DNA of 58,195 nucleotides, taken from Bacteroidales bacterium. Its GTDB lineage: Bacteria > Bacteroidota > Bacteroidia > Bacteroidales > GWA2-32-17. Under the pieces are notes generated by a model. It worked only from the letters and a program-made list of their open reading frames with translations. It searched no databases and had not been told where the DNA came from. How positions within the stretch are numbered: the stretch's first letter is position 1; the number at the start of each line of letters is the position of its first letter. The stretch spans positions 1 to 58,195 of the forward strand of contig JABUFC010000015.1 of NCBI GenBank assembly GCA_013314715.1, in the 5' to 3' direction. The position numbers and the translations under genes are program-made. Positions 52,692-58,195 of the stretch are shown here, in pieces.

Positions 52692-54728
52692 TTATTTACT
52701 AATACTAAAGCGTTTTACAATAGATATATCTTTGTTGCTTATTTTCATTAAATATATACCAGATGGTAAATTAGAAACATTTAACAGAACTTCACCATTA
52801 AAATTATTAAAGGGCATATAGCTATACACTTTTTCTCCAAGTAAATTAAATATTTCAATATGCATAATTTCAAAAAAATTATTTTTAATTATGATATTAT
52901 CATAGGCTGGGATAGGGAAGAGTATTGTATTATGTTCCATATACTGATAACTATTAGAAGTATTGCCCAATAAAATATAATCAATCCAAAACATAAGACT
53001 ATCGCGGGTAGATGCAGGATAAATACACTCAAAGGGCACAGCCATATAGACCATTTTGTGCATGATGTAAGTTCCAAGCGATTTATTGGGAAATGCCGAA
53101 TAGTAGCCCCAATTATATGCAGGACTTATTGCCGATACGACATCAGGATAACGAACATTGTAAGTGCCATGTGTACCATTATCGAAAGTAAAAGGCATAT
53201 TCACGAGCGATGGTATGGATACTATGCCATTGTAATATGTCGAAGCTTGATTATTGGGGGCATCTTCAACATAATTGGCAAATAAATATTGGTAATAAAA
53301 ATCCTTGTCGGAACTTGAACCTAGATGATCCAGATCCCAGCCAATTTCAGAACCACTAACAAAATAAGGAACTTGGATTTGGGCAAATAACTGTTGTTCA
53401 GTGTTTGAAAAAGTTTCGTTTACGCTGCTTTCTTCGCCCAGAATAAAATCTACTGCATCATAATCGTTGATATTGACTAATTGCATTTGCCAAGCTTCAT
53501 TTGTTATTGAATGAAACGTACGTCCTATACGATGTAATGCTGTTCCATGTTGAATAACATAATCATATGTATTGGCACCTGTATTTCTGTCAAATCCATT
53601 TACAATAATGTATTCAGGCGAAGAATTCCCGATATTAGCAGATAAAACTTCTGAATAAGGTGATACTCCACCATTGTTACTAATAGCAGCTATTTTAAAG
53701 TAATATAAGCTATCAGATGTTGGTACTGAAAAAAGGATATTGTTACCTTGACGATGTTGCGGTATTGAGAAACATTTACCATCATTGCTTAATGCAACAT
53801 TATAGCCCCAAACCGTACTATCGTATTTAACCTTAAGCACAATTTGATTAATTCCATTACTAAAAACACCCCATGCTGTTGGAGTTGCAATATTAGGAGG
53901 TGTAACGGGGTAACGAGGCGTTGCAATGCTTCCTTCATCGCTTAAAAGGCTGTTCAAGGTAGAGGAAGTTAATATTTCTTGTACAGTTTTCATGCATCCG
54001 TTTACAAGCAATTCATTCTGAATAAGTCGAATACCATGACTATAGTCGGCATAGGTTTCTTCGTGTCCATAATATAAAGGCTGAATGGGTGTTCCGTTCT
54101 GATAATGCCAGCCATAAATAACAACCCTACCCGGTGCAGGATTACCATATATATGATTGGAGATGATAACATCTTTTTTATCGCCTGCTACCAGTTCGCC
54201 CAAAGGATGTTGCGGAAAAAAAGTTTGTCGCTGTGCCCATACCATAGAATCGTGTTTTGCAAAGACCGGAACAGTTGTCATTTGTGAACTTGGGGGTATG
54301 GTTTGAGGAGACATTTTTACGGTTGCATTCTTCCAGATTATGTCTGACATTTTGCGTGTGGGTAAGCTAAAACCCATATAATCGGCGATTTTTTGAGCCA
54401 GCAGTGGTGTCATAGGACAAAGAAAATAGTCGCTATCGCAGCCCAATGCCATATAATCGGGAGTAACAAAATATGTTACATAATAAGTTGTGCCCGAAAC
54501 CATTACGGTATCGTAAACTGGTACTAATGTTCGCAAAAAATCAGGAATATTTCCATTTTTTATTTCGTTAAAAATAGTGTCTTCTCGAGCGGTTAAAGAT
54601 AGTGGTGTAAGCTTTGCCACTATTTGCGATCCATTCAGCGCTTGAGGATTTCTAGCCGGTAGTGGCAATGTTTGTGAAAATGAATATATTGATGAAAAAA
54701 CAACTATAAAGGTAAACCATTTTCTCAT
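52692..54728 (-). CDS. Large secreted protein with T9SS type A sorting tail
   Basis: A 678-aa protein from the ATG at 54728 (MRKWFTFIVVFSSIYSFSQT: signal peptide). The upstream in-frame extension to 54803 is IS-derived and excluded. It has an uncharacterised N-terminal half (YGHEETYADYSHGIRLIQ is a recognisable motif of secreted Bacteroidota proteins), an FN3-like region about 275-370, a further domain about 375-590, and a C-terminal T9SS sorting domain (NLPSGIYLMKISNKD, ending KRFSISK). It is predicted to be exported across the outer membrane by type IX secretion. No catalytic motif is recognised. Its upstream region abuts the IS4-type end at 54750. Confidence 0.78.
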   Translation of the reverse strand: MRKWFTFIVVFSSIYSFSQTLPLPARNPQALNGSQIVAKLTPLSLTAREDTIFNEIKNGNIPDFLRTLVPVYDTVMVSGTTYYVTYFVTPDYMALGCDSDYFLCPMTPLLAQKIADYMGFSLPTRKMSDIIWKNATVKMSPQTIPPSSQMTTVPVFAKHDSMVWAQRQTFFPQHPLGELVAGDKKDVIISNHIYGNPAPGRVVIYGWHYQNGTPIQPLYYGHEETYADYSHGIRLIQNELLVNGCMKTVQEILTSSTLNSLLSDEGSIATPRYPVTPPNIATPTAWGVFSNGINQIVLKVKYDSTVWGYNVALSNDGKCFSIPQHRQGNNILFSVPTSDSLYYFKIAAISNNGGVSPYSEVLSANIGNSSPEYIIVNGFDRNTGANTYDYVIQHGTALHRIGRTFHSITNEAWQMQLVNINDYDAVDFILGEESSVNETFSNTEQQLFAQIQVPYFVSGSEIGWDLDHLGSSSDKDFYYQYLFANYVEDAPNNQASTYYNGIVSIPSLVNMPFTFDNGTHGTYNVRYPDVVSAISPAYNWGYYSAFPNKSLGTYIMHKMVYMAVPFECIYPASTRDSLMFWIDYILLGNTSNSYQYMEHNTILFPIPAYDNIIIKNNFFEIMHIEIFNLLGEKVYSYMPFNNFNGEVLLNVSNLPSGIYLMKISNKDISIVKRFSISK

Positions 54729-54749
54729 ACTAAATTTTTTAGTAAAGTT

Positions 54750-54911
54750 CACGTCCGTATAAAAATAATTTTTAAAAATTAAAAAAGTAGGAGTTGGTAA
54801 CACTTCAAAAATGAAGTAATTTTATGTTGTCAATTAAAAACCCAACTTCTATGGTAAAGGTAAATATATTTTCTCAAACATTAAAGCTCTTTCGAAAAAT
54901 TTATTGTAAAA
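54750..54911 (+). mobile_element. Second IS4-type left end with a 5' transposase fragment
   Basis: CACGTCCG at 54750 starts a stretch matching the IS relic at 1038 to about 880 (minus strand), including the leader hairpin ACTTCA/TGAAGT (54802-54817) and the transposase start at 54851 (MVKVNIFSQTLKL, then a stop after 21 codons). Similarity ends near 54911. Only the first 160 or so bases survive. It is in the opposite orientation to the relic at the left end of the window. Confidence 0.75.
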
Positions 54912-54986
54912 ATTGATTTATGGCAATGGTTAAATCAGTCATTTGTTAAAACTAAAAAAATTACGACCCACAACTATCATTATTTT

Positions 54987-55198
54987 CTGGATAACGGCTT
55001 CGGAATTACCTTCGGTGAGAACGCTACGCTTAGTTGGTGCAGCAGAGTCCGATGTTTTGCTTGCAAAACAGTAAAGGGCGAAGCTGCATCCTAATCGGGC
55101 TCTGTTACACCAATTCTCGTGATAGAAGCTGTACGCTTCATGCGGGAATAGGCATCGAACAAAGAACGTTATCCAGAGCTCGATTATTTCCGAAGCCG
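54987..55198. repeat. Palindromic element A: long nested inverted repeat
   Basis: Several perfect or near-perfect inverted repeats are nested. CTGGATAACG (54987-54996) pairs with CGTTATCCAG (55167-55176). CGGCTTCGGAA (54995-55005) pairs with TTCCGAAGCCG (55188-55198). GTTGGTGCAGCAGAGTCCGA (from 55033) pairs imperfectly with the segment ending at 55114. An apical 8-bp hairpin, TGTTTTGC/GCAAAACA, lies at 55053-55070, with a side hairpin GAAGC/GCTTC at 55125-55139. The whole can fold into a long cruciform. It has no convincing gene and is visibly richer in G+C than the flanking DNA. It is probably a site or mobile relic of the same kind as elements B to D. Confidence 0.7.
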
Positions 55199-55362
55199 TC
55201 CCGAGTATTCGGGAGAGAGCAATAGGTTTTGAGAATTTAGAAATTTCTCACCAATCTCTTGCCCATGCTCAAAAAGGTTAGAACCTTCAACCCGCTTTAA
55301 AACTTCTCCATATCACAGAAATTTTAAATCGAAAAACCGTAAAGCGAAGCGTATTGCTCTCT
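55199..55362. repeat. Element E: hairpin plus 149-bp MITE-like repeat
   Basis: A hairpin TCCCGA/TCGGGA (55199-55214) is followed by a segment bounded by perfect 11-bp inverted repeats AGAGAGCAATA (55214-55224) and TATTGCTCTCT (55352-55362). Inside are the perfect hairpin AAGGTT/AACCTT (55274-55287) and GAGAA/TTCTC. The layout matches the REP-like element at 138-212. Its right boundary falls directly against the end of palindrome B. There is no coding sequence. Confidence 0.6.
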
Positions 55363-55365
55363 ATC

Positions 55366-55499
55366 GGTTGGCGTGTATGTGCAGTAGCGGATTAGATGCA
55401 CTTTCCTGTCCGCTTAGCACAAAGTTTCTTAGAAACACAGATATTCGATATACCACTGCACCCGCTATTGGCACATACACGCTGTTAGCGGGTCGTTAT
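55366..55499 (-). repeat. Palindromic element B: attC-like site after the 83-aa gene
   Basis: The outer arms GCGTGTATGTGC (55371-55382) and GCACATACACGC (55471-55482) are perfect complements and extend through TAGCGG/CCGCTA with a small bulge. A central palindrome GTTTCT/AGAAAC lies at 55424-55436. The gene-proximal 29 nt on the minus strand (55497 to 55469, containing CCGCTAAC) match element C at 25 of 29 positions without gaps. It begins 13 nt after the stop of the 83-aa gene. The distal end reads CCGATAG, where element E intervenes. Confidence 0.75.
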
Positions 55500-55510
55500 T
55501 TTACTATCTG

Positions 55511-55762
55511 TCAAATATTTATGTTTTGTTCAGAAAGGTCGTTAATGTTTTTTATTACTGTAATTGATGGCGTGTCAATATACATATCACGATAAATATT
55601 TAATCCTTCTTCAGGATAAAGTTTGTCGAAAGCATATTGAATAAGTCGGCTTTCAATAATGTTCTTTTGTTGAATTGTGGTGGGTGCTCCAAATACAACA
55701 CTTAGAATTGCTCCTGTTTCTGTCCCGTTTTGGTCAAACAGTCTTTTGATAAAAACTCTCAT
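55511..55762 (-). CDS. 83-aa protein of unknown function, partner of the Abi-like gene
   Basis: An 83-aa acidic/mixed protein (MRVFIKRLFDQNGTETGAIL, then PSITVIKNINDLSEQ at the end) with no membrane segment or recognised domain. It starts 21 nt after the stop of the Abi_C-type gene and lies inside the same palindrome-bounded unit, so the two are almost certainly co-transcribed. It could be a regulator, an antitoxin or a subunit of the HEPN protein. This is inference from position only. Confidence 0.6.
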   Translation of the reverse strand: MRVFIKRLFDQNGTETGAILSVVFGAPTTIQQKNIIESRLIQYAFDKLYPEEGLNIYRDMYIDTPSITVIKNINDLSEQNINI

Positions 55763-55783
55763 TTTGTTTTAGTTTTAAGGTTA

Positions 55784-56605
55784 TTAAAATGGCAAATCAT
55801 TCCAGTTTGCCTGTTCTGGTTCTACTGTTTTCTTTATACTTTTTTCTATAGTTTCAATGAATTTGATTGTATTTGAAACATTATTAAATATCAAAATACT
55901 CTCGTGATAATTCAATACAGGATTATCGTGAGCAAAACTTTTATTGTTTCTGATGTCGTTAAATGCTTCAATAACATTGATTGAATATTTAAGAATTTTC
56001 TCTGCCATTGCAGATTCAATTTGCTTGTTATCAGTTAAAAATTTGATATACTTTCCGAAAACTGCATTTAATGAGTCGGTTTTTTCATAAGAGATTTTGT
56101 GTTTATCGCAAAGTTCCCGCAGATACCGAAAAGTAAAAGTATGAAGCCTGTCTAAAGCTGCTTCGGGTTCGTTTTTCTCAATGCTTTCTCTTATTGATTT
56201 TGCAAGCAATTTAAAGTCTCTGTCGTCAACATTTGGTTGAATTGCGTCAATATGTTCAACAATGCTTTCTTGTTTAAGTCTTTCGGCAATTTTAACGCAT
56301 TCTTTGTATAGGTTTTCTTCGTCTCTTGGGTCAAGCTCTCCTGTATGAACTTTTGAAAGCCAATAGTCACAAAACGCAGAGAGTAACTTTCCAACTGTAT
56401 AGTTTGATTCAACTTTAATAAACTGTCTTAAGCGGTTAGCTTTTGAGTTTGATGCGTAATGATATTTTTCATCATCAATGTCAAGTCCGACCACTTCGCC
56501 AACAAATTCTTTAAAAGTCCGGTCAGAAAAGTCCATTACATAACCACTTTTCATCCCTAAAAACCTTTCAATAGTTGCTCGTTCTATGTAGGTTAAATCT
56601 GCCAT
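55784..56605 (-). CDS. Abortive infection family protein with C-terminal HEPN-like Abi_C domain
   Basis: A 273-aa protein. The N-terminal half (1-110) is helical and unassigned. Residues about 125-260 match the Abi_C (abortive infection C-terminus) domain: KLLAKSIRESIEKNEPEAAL, then RNNKSFAHDN, where Arg219 and His226 form the HEPN-type R-x6-H RNase motif, then LNYHESILIF. Related proteins give phage resistance by cutting RNA and stopping growth. It forms a two-gene unit with the 83-aa ORF, enclosed between palindromes C and B. Its ATG lies 29 nt after the conserved end of C. Confidence 0.78.
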   Translation of the reverse strand: MADLTYIERATIERFLGMKSGYVMDFSDRTFKEFVGEVVGLDIDDEKYHYASNSKANRLRQFIKVESNYTVGKLLSAFCDYWLSKVHTGELDPRDEENLYKECVKIAERLKQESIVEHIDAIQPNVDDRDFKLLAKSIRESIEKNEPEAALDRLHTFTFRYLRELCDKHKISYEKTDSLNAVFGKYIKFLTDNKQIESAMAEKILKYSINVIEAFNDIRNNKSFAHDNPVLNYHESILIFNNVSNTIKFIETIEKSIKKTVEPEQANWNDLPF

Positions 56606-56633
56606 TTTTTATTTCGTCAATATTGAAGAGTCG

Positions 56634-56781
56634 TTTTACAATGCCCGCTAACGGCCGACGCTATGAAAAGTTGCCGATTGCGGGCGATTTCCTATCAAGT
56701 TACACAAAAGTTGAAGCGGGCTACAATGCTTGAATACCCACTAAAACCCTTATGGCATATACACTTTGTTAGCGGTTCGTT
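56634..56781 (-). repeat. Palindromic element C: attC-like site between two defence-like genes
   Basis: The perfect 8-bp terminal inverted repeat CCGCTAAC (56645-56652) / GTTAGCGG (56768-56775) encloses imperfectly pairing arms and repeated GCGGGC segments. On the minus strand the site begins 1 nt after the stop of the 411-aa gene with a block shared with element B (56781 to 56753). It ends with CCGTTAGCGGGCATTGTAAAA (56654 to 56634; 21 nt in two parts, CCGTTAGCGG and GCATTGTAAAA), which is shared with element D. The next gene starts 29 nt later. Symmetry, position and repetition are those of a cassette recombination site. Confidence 0.78.
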
Positions 56782-56782
56782 G

Positions 56783-58018
56783 TTAACTTTTACGTTCAAA
56801 AATAACCTTTCCACTGAATTCAATGTTTTCTCCTAATAAAAGATTTTCTTTAAAGAAATGTAATTCAAAATAAATATGCTTACCTTTCCTATGCTTCATA
56901 TCTTTTTCATCAAACCCAATTAGATGAATATAGTTGTCAAATAATTTTATTTCCAATTCTTCAATAATTTCCATTTTATCTCTTTCATATTTAATATTTG
57001 CAACTAAGTGTTCCGGAGTTCTTAATGAAAAAGTTAAAATACCCTTTGTAATTTCTTTTCTCTCGTTTTCCCATTCTCCAATCCAAGTACCAACAGATTT
57101 AAACAGTTTGTCAAAATATATTCTATTAGGTATATTACAATAAATTCTGTAAGCATCTTCTGGATTTATTGCTACTTCAAAAGCAAAGTTCATTCCTTGA
57201 CAAATATCAGGGAAATCAGTATAACCTGATTTAATGTTTTTTCCAGTTAATTCAGTAATACCTGATTTAAGTCCATAAATATCTGATAAAATATGAGCTA
57301 ACATATTAAGACATTCATAAGAATCTTTTTGGGGAGTGTTTTTACTTTTTTTTGAATGAACATATAAATTTCCAATATCATAAAGATTATGTAATATTTG
57401 TCTTGTATCAATTGAAAAATTGTCAGTTTTAGTAAAACCAACAAAATTAATTGCCTCAATTATTCTCTTTAAATTACTTTTGCCTTTGCCATTCTCTATT
57501 TTATAGTAATACTTATTATTTTGTTTGTCTAGTAAGTAAGAAGACTTTAATAGATTTCTAATATTTAGATCATCTATTTTTTTAATAATTTGGGCATCAA
57601 AATCATTCTTTTCTATTTCTTTGGGAATTACAAGAAAATCAACAAATGTACGGAACATTGGAATATCTAAAGAATCAAGATCACCAAAAGGATGTGAAGT
57701 TTTTGATAGTAAATCATAACATATCATTTCGGAGATTGAACGAGAGAGAATAATGGCTGCTTCATAAAACCCATCACGATAGAGCATTTTTGCTTGAAAG
57801 TAATATCTAATACACTTTGTATCTTTAAAATATTGAACATGTGTCACGCTTACCCATCTATTTATTTTTTCACTAATATTTTGTGTATATTCTTCTTTTA
57901 TTGATTTAGCTATTTTTTCATAAGTACAATCAAATGCCATTTTCATCTTCTTGTTATTATGAAAATCCTTTATTTTCAACAATTCTTCAAATTCACTTAT
58001 GTACTCTTTATTATCCAT
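56783..58018 (-). CDS. Unknown protein with DUF4145/HEPN-like N-terminal region
   Basis: A 411-aa protein. Residues 70-225 resemble DUF4145/HEPN-type helical domains: FYEAAIILSRSISEMICYDL (84-103) and the motif DIGNLYVHSKK, with GN at 216-217 and His221 where such domains carry their conserved histidine. No R-x4-6-H is obvious, so nuclease activity is uncertain. Residues about 260-411 are an unassigned, probably beta-rich domain. Its stop lies 1 nt from palindrome C and its ATG 31 nt from the end of palindrome D. Low G+C like its neighbours. A defence or stress role is inferred from context. Confidence 0.6.
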   Translation of the reverse strand: MDNKEYISEFEELLKIKDFHNNKKMKMAFDCTYEKIAKSIKEEYTQNISEKINRWVSVTHVQYFKDTKCIRYYFQAKMLYRDGFYEAAIILSRSISEMICYDLLSKTSHPFGDLDSLDIPMFRTFVDFLVIPKEIEKNDFDAQIIKKIDDLNIRNLLKSSYLLDKQNNKYYYKIENGKGKSNLKRIIEAINFVGFTKTDNFSIDTRQILHNLYDIGNLYVHSKKSKNTPQKDSYECLNMLAHILSDIYGLKSGITELTGKNIKSGYTDFPDICQGMNFAFEVAINPEDAYRIYCNIPNRIYFDKLFKSVGTWIGEWENERKEITKGILTFSLRTPEHLVANIKYERDKMEIIEELEIKLFDNYIHLIGFDEKDMKHRKGKHIYFELHFFKENLLLGENIEFSGKVIFERKS

Positions 58019-58049
58019 AATTTAATCTTTTAATAGCGTATAGTCTCTA

Positions 58050-58167
58050 TTTTACAAATGACCGCTATCGGAAGCGCTGCAGGCCTTCGTTTTTGCCGAC
58101 TTTCATCATTATTGTCAAAGCACTATGTTTAAAGCAAAAATGAGGCTTGCAGCGGGTTAGAAACCGT
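58050..58167 (-). repeat. Palindromic element D: attC-like site upstream of the 411-aa gene
   Basis: The arms CGCTGCAGGCCTTCG... (58075-58096) and ...GAGGCTTGCAGCGG (58134-58155) pair over about 20 bp with few mismatches around a loop of about 37 nt. On the minus strand its distal end reads CCGATAGCGG then TCATTTGTAAAA (58071 to 58050), matching element C at about 20 positions with one added T. The 411-aa start follows after 31 nt. The remaining 28 bases of the window are plain AT-rich sequence, so the gene that precedes this site, if any, is beyond the edge. Confidence 0.7.
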
Positions 58168-58195
58168 GCATGATTTTATTTTTAATAAATTTTGA

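Noticed and set aside
54729-54803. 25-residue N-terminal extension of the T9SS protein
   Set aside because: The sequence is the translated IS end, and the signal peptide begins at the ATG at 54728.
55034-55225. 63-aa reading frame on the plus strand inside element A
   Set aside because: It lies wholly in palindromic DNA, has many Arg/Ser/Cys residues without pattern, and runs against the direction of the neighbouring genes.
55368-55595. 75-aa reading frame on the plus strand over element B
   Set aside because: It spans both arms of the palindrome and the antisense of the 83-aa gene. No protein-like features.
54987-58195. Classical integron with integrase and 59-be sites
   Set aside because: No integrase gene is in the window, and the cores (CCGCTAAC, G(T/A)TAGCGG) do not fit the RYYYAAC/GTTRRRY consensus strictly. 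I therefore use attC-like only.
54987-58195. CRISPR array
   Set aside because: The repeats are few, long, divergent inside and separated by genes, not short identical units with spacers. No cas gene is seen.

Overview
The window is AT-rich DNA from a member of the Bacteroidota, most likely a fermentative, anaerobic Bacteroidales-type organism (inference). The support is: repeated TAnnTTTG promoter boxes typical of the phylum; a type IX secretion sorting tail; the nusB-DUF1573-yajC-ybbR-coaE cluster; a fused FeoA-FeoB; a GH92 mannosidase locus with FucP-type and SSS transporters; and a sodium-pumping methylmalonyl-CoA decarboxylase operon of the kind used to make propionate. No rRNA or CRISPR array is present. 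One tRNA (Arg, anticodon TCT) is present.

Layout. 1-1037: mobile-element debris (the tail of a possible IS110-type transposase, a REP-like palindrome, and an IS4-type transposase relic with an internal deletion and a frameshift). 1072-5415: acyl-CoA operon (crotonase, 3-hydroxyacyl-CoA dehydrogenase, SCP2-type thiolase, FabK/nitronate-monooxygenase-like flavoprotein). 5495-10206: prfC, GtrA, LTA-synthase-like sulfatase and a DUF5011 lipoprotein. 10349-14389: mce-mmdA-gamma-biotin carrier-mmdB operon, then tRNA-Arg. 14602-19060: papain-like hydrolase with a coupled 35-aa ORF, a PAS protein, groES, and a thiol-redox cluster (Trx-Grx fusion, Trx, TrxB, an atypical Trx, OsmC). 19273-26736: recF, dciA, nusB, DUF1573, yajC, ybbR-like, coaE, TerB-DnaJ, DUF5606, recR and a beta-barrel protein. 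26738-35676: six-gene LacI-GH92-EamA-SSS-MFS-ROK operon with a perfect 16-bp operator at its promoter. 35849-39341: O-antigen-ligase, DegT aminotransferase, phosphoglycosyl transferase and HAD genes. 39360-44365: aroK, topoisomerase IV parC and parE. 44564-54728: MBL hydrolase, three small exported unknowns, feoAB with a 47-aa Cys-rich partner, NatA/NatB ABC exporter, Ppx/GppA and a T9SS-secreted protein.

54750-58195 is different in character: another IS4-type end, then a dense run of large palindromes alternating with HEPN/abortive-infection-like genes, all on the minus strand. Each palindrome has a gene-proximal boundary containing CCGCTAAC just after a stop codon and/or a distal boundary containing G(T/A)TAGCGG about 30 nt before the next start codon. 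This is the arrangement of an integron-like gene-cassette array with attC-like sites, but the core sequence departs from the classical attC consensus and no integrase is in view. This putative defence-cassette array is the most interesting part of the window. The 53.7 kb of ordinary chromosomal genes between the two IS4 relics looks like stable core.
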